Source: Ehretia macrophylla (taxonomy: Eukaryota > Streptophyta > Magnoliopsida > Boraginales > Ehretiaceae). From it: a stretch of 64,000 bases of DNA. Each line of letters begins with the position of its first letter. The stretch's first letter is position 1. Where the stretch lies: assembly GCA_037974665.1 (NCBI GenBank), contig CM075778.1, positions 26,478,001-26,542,000 of the forward strand. Direction: 5' to 3'. The translations under genes and the position numbers were made by a program. Positions 1 to 11,953 of this stretch are shown here, piece after piece. Under the pieces are notes generated by a model. It made no database searches, was not told the origin of the DNA, and worked only from the letters and a program-made list of their open reading frames with translations.

Positions 1-1485
1 ATCAGAGAAAGAATTGATTAAAGAGTTTGAAAGGTTACAACTAGAAGTAGTTACCCCTGGTGAGAAAAGCTTGTATGCTCATTTAATAGTCCAGTCTACA
101 TTATTATATCGAATCAAGGAAGCCCAGAAAAATGATCCTTTCCTGGAAAAGGTCAGAAATAAATTAGAAGAAGGAAAAGAAATTGAATTTCAAAAAGATG
201 AAAATGACATTGTTCGCTACAACAGTAGATTATGTATGCCGGATGACCCAACATTGAAGACAGAAATTCTATCTGAATCACATGACTCTCCATTCACAGT
301 ACATCCAGGTGGAACTAAAATGTATCAGGATCTTTGTGAACATTTCTGGTGGAATAACATGAAACGTGAAGTTGGGGACTACGTAGCTAAATGTTTAACA
401 TGTCAAAAGATCAAAGCTAAACATCAAAAGCCCTCAGGATTATTACAACCACTGAAGATTCCCGAATGGAAATGGGAAAGTGTATCCATAGATTTTGTTG
501 TGGGTTTGCCGAAGACTAGAAGTAAAAAGAATGTAATTTGGGTAATCATGGACAAGCTGACCAAGACGGCTCATTATCTACCTATCCGGGTTGATGAAAG
601 TAAAGAAAAGTTGGGTAAACAATACATAGATGAGGTGATATGTCTTCACGGTGTACCAAAGAAAATTGTATCTGATCGTGATCCGCGATTCACATCAAGA
701 TTCTGGCAGGGTATGTAACAAGCATTAGGTACGCAGTTAAGAATGAGTACTGCATTTCATCCTCAAACAGATGGCCAAACAGAGATAACTATCCAAATTC
801 TGGAAGATATGCTTCGAGCTTGTGTTATGAATTGGGGTGGTAATTGGGATTCCTACTTAGCTTTAGTTGAATTTGCATATAACAATAGCTACCAGTCCAG
901 CATTCAGATGGCACCCTACAAAGCACTATATGGTCGGAAATGCAGGACTCCACTATATTGAGATTTAAAGTTAGATTGATTCTAGCACGACTAAAAACAA
1001 CACTAGACAGACAAAATAGCTAGACGGATATAAGGCGGAAAGATCTAACATTCAAGGTAGGTGATCATGTGTTTCTAAAGGTGTCGCCTACCAAAGGTGT
1101 ATTCATATTCAGTAGTTGAGGGAAGTTGAATGCATGATATGTGGGCCCGTTTGAAATATTAGAATGAATTGGAGCAATTGCTTATAAAATAGCTCTACCT
1201 CCAGCATTGGCAGATTTTCACAATGTATTTCACGTCTCACAACTGCGGAAATATTTACCAGATCCCAGCCACATTCTACAGTATGACCAGATTCAAGATA
1301 GAGATGATTTGAAGTATGATGAACATCCAGTGGCTATTGTTGACCGAAAAGATCAAGTACTTCGGTGTCGTACTATTCTAGATGTGAAGGTTCGGTGGAG
1401 TAATAATCGTACAGACTGAGAAGCCACTTGAGAACTAGAATCAGAGATTCGTGACAAGTACCCATTTTTATTTGATGCCAGGTAA
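1..1485 (+). pseudogene. Ty3/gypsy chromovirus-like pol, 3' part (integrase to C-terminus), broken
   Basis: The reading starts outside the window. It shows the integrase zinc-binding HHCC module (HPGG near 300, EHFWW near 340, CLTC near 391) and the catalytic core: the first Asp in SIDFVVGLP near 490, the second in SDRDPRF near 670, and the Glu region in FHPQTDGQTE near 755-785. The C-terminal part follows in another frame (FHNVFHVSQLRKY near 1215, VAIVDRKDQVLR near 1330), the tail typical of plant chromoviruses of the Tekay/Del type. It is dead: in-frame stops at 716-718 and 959-961, a frameshift between 961 and 1207, and stops at 1417-1419 and 1429-1431 before the natural end near 1485. Several of these stops look like C-to-T or G-to-A changes, as expected for methylated silent repeats. 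Family assignment is firm; the lineage is inferred. Confidence 0.9.
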
Positions 1486-1510
1486 ATAAGTTTCAAGGAC
1501 GAAACGTTTT

Positions 1511-3659
1511 GAAGAGGGGAAGAGTGTAATACCTAGCACTAGAATCTCATGACACCTCATGCTTATACTATATGCATTCATGTTTTGTTATTTTATATTT
1601 GTTAAATAAGCTGAAAAAAGAAAGAAAGAAGAACTTAGCAAAACTAACAAGGGCAGCTGAATAGGTTCGAACCTGTGACCTCCTTCCTTGTTGCACACAC
1701 CTTGACTATCTGAGCTAAAGTTAGTTTGTTACTAGAACTAAACGCTAATAGTACTTATGTATGAAAGGCTATCAGATAAGCTTAAGTTTAGCAAACCAAG
1801 ACAACTTTTCCCACTTCCTTCACAACACCCCTCTCTACCCGATAACCCAAAAACATAACGCGAACCAGTACCAAACCAAGCAAAACTACCTGCTGAACCT
1901 AGAAAACGTGAGATTCTAATGAATTGGTGGTCATAGCATGTACGTGGGTCTAATCCTATTGTGAAATCTTTGCTTATACATGTATGAATACATGAATATA
2001 TATGTGTAAACTCTTATAGTGACTTGGTTTATGGCATAAATATTTAACATACTTGTTGGATGTTGACTTAGCTAAAGGCTTACATGATTTACAGATGGTT
2101 ATTGGTTTGCATATGTAGAATGGTAGGTAAATGGGTTGAGATTAATTATGAATTTTTAGTAATTGATATGTATATATGCTTGTACGTGTATAATATGAGT
2201 TGGTTTGAGAAGTTATTGACCTATATACTTGTTGTATAGCATTTGCACATTAGAGAATTTGGGTGTACATGTTTGGCTATATAGTTGTGTTGTCATGAGT
2301 ATAGTAGGGAAAATAAAGTTCTTTGTATACATACGTAATTGAGAATTGTGTAAGTTCTATATTTTGTTGTATGTGTATGTAATTAAAGGAGCATGACTTG
2401 GGTTTTTGGCGATGATTTGGCTGCATACTTGCTAGAAATCATACGTTCCTTGGTATTCATGAACTAAAATTGTTAAGGGCTTTATGTTGAGCTTTGGTGA
2501 TATATGTGTATATATTACTGCCATATAGGAAAGAAAGTTAAGTAAAAAAAAAAAAAGAAGTCAAGTAAGATAATATAGATAAGGTAGTAAATGAAATATA
2601 ATGTGTTACTATTTTAGACCCTTTTTACTTGTCTTCTAGAGTTTAATGTTTTAGTATAATTTACTATGGTGCAGCTTTTGGTCACTCTTGAGTCAGTTAC
2701 CTTAGTCAGAGGGTTGAATAAGTTTAAAGTCAGGTCAAGGTAAGTAGAATACTCGTAACACACACGCTTCTACTTTGTTTCAGTTCGACTTTACACTCCC
2801 TTTCTTATTCAAGTTGATTCGTTTTTGACTATTTATTCTTTATCTTCTGAATAAAGCACTTTCCCTTATTCATTGTACGCTGTGACACCCAGAGAGCAGG
2901 GTGAAATATATAGCCATCCTGACTTTTAGGCCTACTCTGTTATATATATGTATCAATTGTTATCAGATGAATCAGTTGTGCATCAATTGTTAGGCATACG
3001 CATCGATGCCAGGAATGCATCAATTATTAGACATATTTGTTAGGCAATTGTATCAGTGGCCAGCAAAACTCCACAATTGTTAATTATATGTATTAATTGT
3101 TTATCACAGCTGTGCAGTTGTACTCAGATTCTATTCTGTATGCTTATTACCTCCTATTTCTACCAAATGTTTCATTGATATCTCATAAGTTTTTTCAGGG
3201 TTTTCTACTTTATGAGCTTCGTTCGCTCATTTCATTTATTGTCTGTGCAGAGGAAATTGGGGAGGAATATCAGAACGTAGAGTATCAGGAAAAAGAGTAC
3301 CAGGGAGAAGAGAATCAGGGAGAGGAGTATCAAGTAGACGAGGACCAGGGTGGGGACCAGACATAGTCTTTTACTAATTGTACCTTTTGAAAGCTGTTTC
3401 TTTTGTCATCAGTTCAGCACTGTAGATAAACTTCTTAGTTAGGGTTGATGTAATTTTACGGATGTAGATATATAAATATAAACAAAATCATGTCTTGTGT
3501 ATTTGCTTATTGTGGTATATAGATGCTCTGGTTTAGCTTTGGCAGATTGACTGTTATTAATGATTATTGTATTAGATCGCCTTGCAAGCTTAGGTTGTTT
3601 GACTTAGGTCTGTGGCAGGTTACGATCCGAATTTTAGAGTTGAAATTCGGGGCGTGACT
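1511..3659 (+). mobile_element. Polypurine tract and 3' LTR of the gypsy element
   Basis: A purine run at 1511-1524 is followed by an LTR starting TGTAATACC at 1525. The LTR ends near 3656-3659 (ggggcgtgac), where sequence matching the NAC genes begins abruptly. The length of about 2.13 kb suits Tekay-type chromoviruses. Inside are a tRNA-like GGTTCGAACC box near 1664, common in such LTRs, and a short tandem array at 3261-3360. The 5' LTR lies outside the window, so the exact end and the 5-bp duplication cannot be confirmed; tatat at the right side is the likely remnant. Confidence 0.8.
3261..3360 (+). repeat. 15-bp tandem array inside gypsy LTR
   Basis: About six degenerate copies of a 15-bp unit of the type gagtatcagggagaa. 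Because the unit is a multiple of three, an open frame across it (3097-3366) reads as repeated EEYQ. I regard this as a minisatellite within the LTR rather than a protein gene. Confidence 0.6.
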
Positions 3660-3960
3660 ATATGAGTCCAACTTGAAACACATTTTGTTACCAAATAGCC
3701 CTGTGGAGTTTGATAGCAGTGCCAAGCCTGATGATATTTCAAACCCAACTGCCATTTTCTCCATGGATGTTGACTTTAGCCCTGCGGAGCTTGATAGCTT
3801 GATGGAGCTTTCTCTTGAAGAGTTTGAAAGCTTGTGAGAAAATGATGACGAATATGCATCCTATATGAATGGCATATCATTAGTAGATATCCCTGTCGCA
3901 GATGACACTTCAAATTTCATGCCAGAATTGTTTCCGAATTCATTGGAGCCGAGTTGCTGA
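3660..3960 (+). pseudogene. NAC gene copy 0, 3' end only
   Basis: This stretch is colinear with codons about 309-407 of the intact NAC gene at 54760-55983: the acidic C-terminal region (SPVEF, PDDISNP, FSMDVDF, FMPELFP) up to the same final ESLEPSC-type end and TGA at 3958-3960. It starts mid-gene exactly where the gypsy LTR ends, so the 5' half must lie left of the gypsy element, outside the window. It has a nonsense change CGA to TGA at 3835-3837, and is more diverged than the other two copies are from each other, so this is the oldest of the three. It cannot encode a DNA-binding domain. Confidence 0.88.
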
Positions 3961-4310
3961 TGAAGATCTCTCAACAACTACTTGATATGCTTCAAATCGC
4001 CAAGCTTCTCAAGGGAAAATCAGTCATGAAGAAAGGAAGAGCGCTAATTTGTAATAGATCTTTGATGGTATATAATTTTTCAATGTAAATTGTAGAACTA
4101 TGTGCAGCTTGATCTTTGACATCAAATTAGTGTCAAAGTATGTAGGCAGCTTAATTAAGGGTTCAGCTGCTTATAAATACGAAAACTATTTTTGTTCGAA
4201 GATACAAGGTCGGTTTTGAAGCCTCTCCTTGTAAATTCTATCCTCCTAGTAAATTTTGAGCTAGTGACAATAAAATTATTGCAGTAACATTATCCAATCA
4301 ATTTTTATTG
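3961..4310 (+). other. 3' flank of NAC copy 0, left part
   Basis: Matches the sequence downstream of the other NAC copies (30280-30600 and 55984-56334) through gcagtaacattatccaatc, and stops at 4310, where the Mutator-like element is inserted. The remaining flank resumes at 12861. No coding potential of its own. Confidence 0.8.
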
Positions 4311-4338
4311 GAGTGAAATACACTATATCCCTGTGTTT

Positions 4339-6688
4339 CTAAAAATTTATATAAAAAATCTTATATTTTAGAAAGTGACATAATAAATCCTATGTTATTT
4401 AAAATACAGTATACTCGTACCTCGTCTGTTTCAGTTAACGGCAGATACAAAATGACTTATTTGCCCTCGTTTAAAAATAAAGATCTGATGCGGTTTACCA
4501 TTTTCATTGTTCCCGCTTATAAAATCCCTTTTCTAGGGAGAGAAAATCTAATCTAGGTTTCAAATATTTAGGAACATTTTGTTTTGGGTCAGCTCCCTTG
4601 TTCCCTCCAGATCCACAAAGCTTTTCATGGCCGTGTATGTCTCTTCTTTTCTTCTCTCCAGGTCCACTCTTATCTTTTTTTTTTTTTTTTTCATTTCTTG
4701 TTTGTTTACGCTTTTTGGTATGTGTGCTTCTAATAAGCTTTAATTTATTTTTTTAAAATAAAAAATAAAAAAGGGACAGCCGAAACACATAGGCAACGAT
4801 GTATGGGATGTGGCTATGGAAAGAAGGGACAAGAAGTGAAAGTAAAACCATTAGCCTGGTGTACAAGAGTTTCAGAAAGTGTAGCGGTAATGCAGGCCAT
4901 AACAAATCTGTCATAACATAGCCAATCTGCCATAGAAGCTGCAGCAGCGGAGGAAGATGATGACGAAGATGTCGTGGTGGAAGTTGGTTTCTCTGGGCAC
5001 GGAAAGGATTCGTCGACGTAACCCATTAAGTTATTAAATGTAAGGAAGTTGGTAACTTGAGTTTTTCAGGCAAGGTAATTTGTGTAATCGAGGTTAACTG
5101 TGACAAAAACTGTGACCTTAAAAGAAGGTAAGGTGAAGGCAGTAGTGGCCGTGGTATGGAACAGAAGAGAGAAAGAACGCAGGAAGTGTGGCAAAACGTT
5201 GTTAAGCGACGATGAGTCGTTTAGTCACTGATACTATGGAAGTTTAATATGTTTTCTATGTATTGATCTCTTCTGTACAATACACATTCTTATATATGTT
5301 ACAGCTATGTGTATCGAGCCAAGATTACATGAGATGATCTGACGATAAGTGCTAGGTGTACAATAGATAAAAGGCTAAAGATACAGACTTATCAGTAGTT
5401 TGAATTTTGAAAGAAAACATTATCTATCAAGAAGCTCATGGAGATTCTCTCTTCTCCAAATCCCTCTTCTTCTTGATCCTTCTTGGTACTTCTTTTTCCT
5501 TCTTTTTTCTTTCTAATATTTTTACATTTTTTCTCTTCGTTTATTGATTGCTGACTTTCAAGTTCTTTTTATTTATTTATTTATTTTTTGCTTTTAATCG
5601 CTTTCCCTCTTCTTCTTGATCCTAGAGGTGGATGTTCGCAAGGTAATTGTATTAGGGGTTGATTCTCTGCTCAATTCTAGTGCTGGCCAGTTTACAGGAA
5701 CATAGAGAAGAGGAAGGGAGTTAAGCAGAAGTCAATTATAAATGATGCTTCAGTTGACTTTGGTTTCATGTCAGATCTTATATTATGAACAGGGGAAGAG
5801 TAAAATGTTATACATTAACGAGCTCAGTGAGTTACCCTCCTTGATTGATTAGATGCCAATAGATTTAGAAAGCAAAGAGGGTTGAATTTTAATAACTGAA
5901 AGGGATTTAGTGTAATTTATGCCAACAAGTTTTTTATATCATGTATATATGCACCCCAGATTTATAGTTCGTTCATCTCCTTTTATCTTCGGTTTTAGGG
6001 AAAGTTTTTTGACTCCTGATATTTATGTAGAGTTGCTCATATGACTTCTCTTGCTTAGCTCTATGTGGTTTGCATGCAATTAATGGCATCAACTAGATAT
6101 GAAATGGTTTTGTTGCCTCGTAATTTAATTTCAAGAGATTGAATTAGCAAAGTTGTTTTGTTAGCAACCCTACAGATTGTGTTCATAATGAAGTTTTTCA
6201 ACAAGCAAACCCTGCAAAATAATATTTCTTTGCTCATTTTTTTTCAAGTAGTGATGCTGATGATCTATGTTGTTTTGTGGTAATGCAGGGAGTTTGGTAA
6301 GCAATGATCGGAAATAATAGCCTTCAAGTTTCTGTTCCTACCGTTCAAAAAAAAAAAAAAGTTTCTGTTCCTGGACATTAATGACATGTAGTTTCCATTT
6401 CTCTCTTCTATGTGTGGTTTCGTATAACCTTTGGACTTTGTGAGAAAGAAGTCTTGGAGCAAACTCAGTTATAAGTGTTGATGGATTGAATGTGGTATCT
6501 GAAAAAAATTCATGAAAGACAGTTATTATCTAAAATTTCTGTTTAATAACCTTATATGTCAACATTATCTAGCCTGCCGTTGTTTGCCCTCGCATAATAG
6601 TTGAAGTTGTTATATATATATATATATATATATTGTGAATTTTGATTTTGTTGGGTTAAGTAGTGTCAAAATTTTCTGCTGCTTGAAC
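4339..6688. other. Left internal part of the MULE, no identified gene
   Basis: AT-rich sequence with pyrimidine-rich runs, a direct repeat of ccctcttcttcttgatcct near 5462 and 5608, and possible intron-like borders (for example aag/gtaattg near 5640 and gcag near 6288). A 70-codon minus-strand frame at 4814-5026 has a Ser/Ala-rich start and no family I recognise. It could be part of a captured host gene, but nothing supports a function. Confidence 0.4.
6610..6633. repeat. (TA)n microsatellite
   Basis: About 12 uninterrupted TA units just left of the copia insertion. Confidence 0.9.
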
Positions 6689-7205
6689 TGTGAGTTGGTT
6701 AAAGCTCACTTTGAGCCTTTGGTCAAAAGAAAACAAAAGGCAATGGGAAATGAAGAAAAATCTTTGGTTGCAAAGTTAGGCACACACAATTTTGGGTTGA
6801 TTTCACACTACATGTGGGAAGACTTTTGGTGCAAGATGAGCCTATAAATAGAGGTTCATTTTTCACCATTTGAGCATCACCAAAACATCCCAAGTTAGAG
6901 AGAAAACATAAGCTTTCTCTTGAGTAGTTTTCTTCCTCTTTTGTTGTTCTATATTTGTGAGTGAGAGTTAGTTTCTCCTATTATCTGAGAGAGTGATATT
7001 GTTCTCTCCTTATATTAGAGAGAAGGTTATTGTAAAATACTCCACATCATAGTGAAATCCTCCATTACTTGCCCGTGGTTTTTCCCTCGATTTGTTTGAG
7101 GGTTTTTCACGTAAATCTTGTGTCTCTACTTTCTCTGTTCTCATTTATATTTTAGTTGCGTGATACTGCTTGTCCCCAACCATTCCGCTGCGCCGATATC
7201 CAACA
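6689..7205 (+). repeat. 5' LTR of copia element
   Basis: Starts TGTGAGTTGG and ends CCAACA. Likely promoter TATA box at about 6841-6850 (ctataaatag). Followed by one base and the PBS. Confidence 0.95.
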
Positions 7206-7206
7206 G

Positions 7207-7219
7207 TGGTATCAGAGCC
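7207..7219 (+). promoter_or_regulatory. Primer binding site (initiator Met-tRNA)
   Basis: tggtatcagagcc directly after the 5' LTR, the standard plant copia primer binding site. Confidence 0.93.
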
Positions 7220-7254
7220 ACTGGTTACGGGTCACTGGTATACATACCGAGTTA

Positions 7255-7390
7255 CTGTTCACGGTTACTATTCACGCATACGGTATAGTACTATTCACCT
7301 ATACGGTATCGACACTATTTTCGTATACGGTTTTGGTACTATTCACGTATACGGTACTATTCACGTAAATAGTACTATTCACAGTGAAAT
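7255..7390 (+). repeat. Leader array of gtactattcac and atacggt motifs
   Basis: Four exact copies of gtactattcac plus variants, interspersed with atacggt, in the untranslated leader between PBS and gag. Similar motifs recur in another element at 48715-48845 and, reversed, at 24310-24420 and 50022-50120. Confidence 0.7.
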
Positions 7391-7434
7391 AGTGGGAGCC
7401 GGTTCAACTTACGAAGCAGATCGTTGTTAATGCT

Positions 7435-10400
7435 ATGGCGGCAAAATTTGAAATTGAGAAGTTCAACGGGAAAAAATTTTCCCTATGGAAATTAAAGATG
7501 AAGGCAATCTTGAGAAAGGAGAATTGCTTGGCAGCAATTGGAGACAGACCAGCGGAGGTGACGGACAACAAGTGGAAAGAGATGGATGACAACGCTATGG
7601 CTAATCTGCACCTGGCATTGGCAGATTCGGTATTGTCAAGCGTTGAGGAAAAGAAGTCAGCAAAAGAAATTTGGGATGCGCTGACCAAACTGTATGAGGT
7701 TAAGTCACTTCACAACAAGATTTTCTTGAAGAGGAGACTTTACACCCTTCGGATGAGTGAGTCCACATCGGTGACAGATCACATCAATACCTTAAATACG
7801 CTATTCTCTCAATTGACTGCAATTGGGCATAAAATAGCGGAGCTTGAACGTGCAAAAATTCTACTTCAAAGTATACCTGATTCGTATGATCAACTCATCA
7901 TTAGTTACACTAACAATGTTCTTTCAGATTCTGTTATTTTTGATGATGTTGCAGCCGCTGTTCTGGAAGAGGAATCTAGGCGCAAAAGTAAGGAAGACAG
8001 ACACGAAAGTTCACAACAAGCAGAGGCATTATCAATGATGAGAGGTAGATCAACGGAACGTGGCTCTAGTGGGAGCAACAACCAACGTAGATCAAAATCA
8101 AGGAGTAGAAAGAATATCAAATGCTACAACTGTGGCAAGAAAGGGAACTTTAAGAAGGATTGTTGGAGCAACAAAAAGAATCCCGAGGTGACAAATTCTC
8201 AGGGATGTGTGGCGACTGCACCAGATGATGGAGATATTTTATACAGCGAACCAGCAACTGTATCAAAAGGCAAAAATGAGCTCACTGATGCTTGGATAAT
8301 GGATTCGGGAGCAACATGGCATATGACCTCTCGTAGAGAATGGTTCCACACCTATGAACTTGTCTCTGGAGGATCTGTGTACATGGGTAGTGATCATGCC
8401 TTGGAGATTGCTGGCATCAGTACCGTCAAAATAAAAATGTATGATGGTACCATTCGTACTATTCAAGGGGTACGACATGTGAAGGGCTTGAAGAAGAACC
8501 TATTATCTATTGGACAATTGGATGACCTTGGCTGCAAGACCCATATCGAGGATGGGATTATGAAGGTTGTCAAAGGAGCGCTTGTGGTGATCAAGGCAGA
8601 AAAGATTGGGGTAAATCTATACATGCTTTTGGGAGATACGTTGCAGGAGGCAGATGTATCAGTTACATCAGCCGGTCAAGAAGAATCAACTATAATGTGG
8701 CATCGCAGATTGGGCCACATGACAGAACGTGGCTTGAAGATTCTCGTTGAACGTAATCTCCTACCTGGGCTCAAGACGGTAAACTTACCTTTCTGTGAGC
8801 ACTGTGTTACCAGTAAGTAGCATAGATTGAAATTTGGGAGATCTACTGCCAGAAGCAAACACATTTTAGACTTGATCCATTCAGACGTTTGGGAATCACC
8901 GGTTTTGTCCCTAGGAGGAGCCAAATACTTTGTATCATTTATTGATGATTACTCCAGGAGACTGTGGGTGTATCCAATCAAGAACAAGTCAGATGTGTTT
9001 TCAATATTTAAAACATTCAAAGCGCTGGTGGAACTTGAATCCGGGAAAAGGATCAAGTGTTTGAGGACGGACAACGGAGGAGAATACACTGACGGGAGCT
9101 TCTTGGCATTTTGCAAGCAAGAGGGTATTCAGAGGCAATTTACTGTTGCACATACACCTCAGCAAAATGGTGTAGCAGAGCGGATGAACATAACTCTTCT
9201 TGAAAGAATGAGAGCTATGTTGGAAACTGTAGGTCTTGCCAAATCATTTTGGGCAGAAGCAACTAGAACTGCCTGTTACGTGATAAACCGGTCACCGTCA
9301 ACTGCAATTGGGTTGAAGACACCAATGGAAATGTGGACAGAAAAACCCGCAGATTATTCTACCTTGCACATATTTGGGTGTCCGATATATGTGATGTATG
9401 GTTCCCAAGAAAGAATAAAGCTGGATCCAAAATCCAGGAAATGTGTATTCTTGGGAAATGCTGATGGTGTTAAGGGGTATCGCCTGTGGGATTCCACTGC
9501 CCACAAGGTTGTCATCAGCAGAGATGTGATATTTGCAGAAGATAAACTGCAGAGTGAAGACGACAGCAACACTTCAAAGGAGACTACTAAAATACAAATT
9601 GAAGATAAGTCAGAACAAGGAGATGCTTCTTCTGAAGCTGCACCGGAGCACGAGGAACAAGAACCAGATGATGCTGAGGTTATAGAAGTCCGACGTTCAT
9701 TGCGTCAGACAACAAGACCAACTTGGCATTCAGATTTTGTCATGGCGAGCAATGCTGCATACTGTCTAACGGAGGATGGAGAACCATCTACCTTTCACGA
9801 GGCTATAAAAAGTCTCGATGTTTCCCTGTGGATGATAGCAATGCAGAAAGAAATTGAAGCTCTACATAAAAACAAGACGTGAGAGTTTGTTCCACTACCA
9901 CCTAGACGGAAAGCCATTGGTAACAAATGGGTCTACAAGATCAAGCGAGATGGTAATGACCAAGTGGAGCGATATCGTGCAAGACTGGTGGTAAAAGGAT
10001 ATGCTCAGAAAGAAGGAATTGACTTCAACGAGATATTTTCTCCTGTGGTAAGACTTACAACTATCAGAGTAGTCTTGGCCATATGTGTTGTGTTTGACTT
10101 ACATCTAGAACAATTAGATGTAAAGACGTCTTTTCTTCATGGTAAGCTTGAAGAAGAGATTTACATGCTTCAACCAGAAGGTTTTGTTGAGAAAGAAAAA
10201 GAAAACTTGGTTTGCAGGTTGACCAAATCTCTGTACGGTTTAAAGCAGGCGCCAAGGTGTTGGTACAAGAGATTTGATTCCTTCGTGATTAGCCTCGGGT
10301 ACAACAGACTCAATTCAGACCATTGTACGTACTACAAGAGGTTTGGCGATGATGATTTTATCATTCTGCTGTTGTACGTGGACGACATGCTGGTAGCAGG

Positions 10401-11340
10401 TCCCAGTAAAGATCGGGTCCAAGAATTGAAGGCACAGTTGGCTGGGGAGTTTGATATGAAGGATTTGGGACCAGCAAACAAGATTTTAGGGATACAAATT
10501 CACCGAGATAGAGAAGGCAGGAAGGTATGGATTTTCCAGAATAATTACTTGAAGAAAATCTTGCAGCGCTTCAATATGCATGATTGTAAGGAAATCTCAA
10601 CCCCGCTTCTTGTAAATTACAAATTATCCTCAAGTATGTGCCCTAGCACTGAAGCGGAGAGGATAGAAATGTCTCGAGTACCGTATGCATCAGCAGTGGG
10701 AAGTCTCATGTTCGCTATGATATGTACGAGACCAGATATTGCTCAAGCAGTTGGTGCGGTCAGTCGGTTCATGGCGAATCCTGGTAGAGAGCATTGGAAT
10801 GCTATTAAGAGGATCCTAAGATACATCAAAGGGACCTCGGATGTTGCATTATGTTTTGAAGGATCAGAATTTACTGTCAAGGGTTTTGTTGATTCTGATT
10901 TTGCAGGTGATACCGATAAACGGAAGTCCACTACAGGCTATGTGTTTACAGTTGCAGGGGGTGTGGTAAGCCGGATATCTAAATTACAGACTGTTGTGGC
11001 CCTATCTACAACAGAAGCTGAATACATGGCAGCTACACAAGCTTGTAAAGAAGCAATCTGGATTAAACGATTAATGGAGGAGCTCGGGCACAAACAAGAG
11101 AAAATTCCCTTGTTTTGTGACAGTCAGAGTGCCTTGCACATTGCAAGGAATCCAGCATTTCATTCCAGGACGAAACACATAGGTGTTCAATATCACTTTG
11201 TTCGAGAAGTAGTGGAGGAAGGGAGTGTGGATATGCAGAAGATTCACACCAACGAGAACCTAGCAGATGTCATGACAAAGCCAATCAACGTTGATAAGTT
11301 TGTTTGGAGTAGATCCTTCTTTGGCCTAGCAAAGACGTAA
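7435..11340 (+). pseudogene. copia gag-pol polyprotein with two in-frame stops
   Basis: A single frame of about 1,300 codons, broken only by TAG at 8818-8820 and TGA at 9880-9882. In order: gag (KFNGKKFSLWKLKM near residue 9), a CCHC zinc knuckle at residues 230-243 in which the usual His is Asn (CYNCGKKGNFKKDC), the protease DSG at residues 290-292, GAG-pre-integrase (WHRRLGHM, CEHC), the integrase core (HSDVW, RTDNGGEY, QQNGVAER), reverse transcriptase (LDVKTSFLHG, YVDDML) and RNase H (DSDFAGD, STTEAEYM, CDSQSAL), ending GLAKT. Both stops fit single transitions at a Gln and a Trp codon. Apart from these and the knuckle change the protein is well kept, so loss of function is recent. Confidence 0.95.
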
Positions 11341-11406
11341 GCAACATGGAATTAACAAGTATGAAGAGATTTGAAGATCATCCAAAGTGGGCTTTAAGTG
11401 GGAGAA

Positions 11407-11923
11407 TGTGAGTTGGTTAAAGCTCACTTTGAGCCTTTGGTCAAAAGAAAACAAAAAGCAATGGGAAATGAAGAAAAATCTTTGGTTGCAAAGTTAGGCA
11501 CACACAATTTTGGGTTGATTTCACACTACATGTGGGAAGACTTTTGGTGCAAGATGAGCCTATAAATAGAGGTTCATTTTTCACCATTTGAGCATCACCA
11601 AAACATCCCAAGTTAGAGAGAAAACATAAGCTTTCTCTTGAGTATTTTTCTTCCTCTTTTGTTGTTCTATATTTGTGAGTGAGAGTTAGTTTCTCCTATT
11701 ATCTGAGAGAGTGATATTGTTCTCTCCTTATATTAGAGAGAAGGTTATTGTAAAATACTCCACATCATAGTGAAATCCTTCATTACTTGCCCGTGGTTTT
11801 TCCCTCGATTTGTTTGAGGGTTTTCCACGTAAATCTTGTGTCTCTACTTTCTCTGTTCTCATTCATATTTTAGTTGCGTGATACTGCTTGTCCCCAACCA
11901 TTCCGTTGCGCCGATACCTAACA
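11407..11923 (+). repeat. 3' LTR of copia element
   Basis: Same length as the 5' LTR with eight substitutions. The upstream purine tract lies at about 11395-11406. Ends CTAACA, then TSD tgaac. Confidence 0.95.
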
Positions 11924-11953
11924 TGAACTTGGTTATTTGTTTTCTGTTAATAG

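Larger units (their letters stand above)
6689..11923 (+). mobile_element. Complete Ty1/copia retrotransposon (Tnt1/Tork-like), recently inserted
   Basis: Two 517-bp LTRs (6689-7205 and 11407-11923), each TG...CA, are flanked by the 5-bp duplication tgaac (6684-6688 and 11924-11928). A PBS complementary to initiator Met-tRNA follows the 5' LTR, and a purine-rich tract (aagtgggagaa) precedes the 3' LTR. I count eight differences between the LTRs, about 98.5 percent identity. That implies insertion roughly half a million years ago at commonly used plant rates; this date is an inference. Both LTRs have a TATA-like cctataaatagagg. The element sits inside the MULE. Confidence 0.95.

Noticed and set aside
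1655..1730. Possible tRNA gene around ggttcgaacc
   Set aside because: Only a T-loop-like box is present; no acceptor stem or anticodon arm can be formed. Same box occurs in other gypsy LTRs.
3097..3366. Open frame ending in EEYQ repeats in the gypsy LTR
   Set aside because: Explained by a 15-bp minisatellite in an LTR; no start context or family.
4814..5026. Minus-strand 70-codon Ser/Ala-rich frame in the MULE
   Set aside because: No family match, no second copy and low-complexity composition; kept only as a remark in the regional entry.
6288..6300. Micro-exon between gcag and gtaagc in the MULE
   Set aside because: Eight bases are far too few to support an exon without transcript data.
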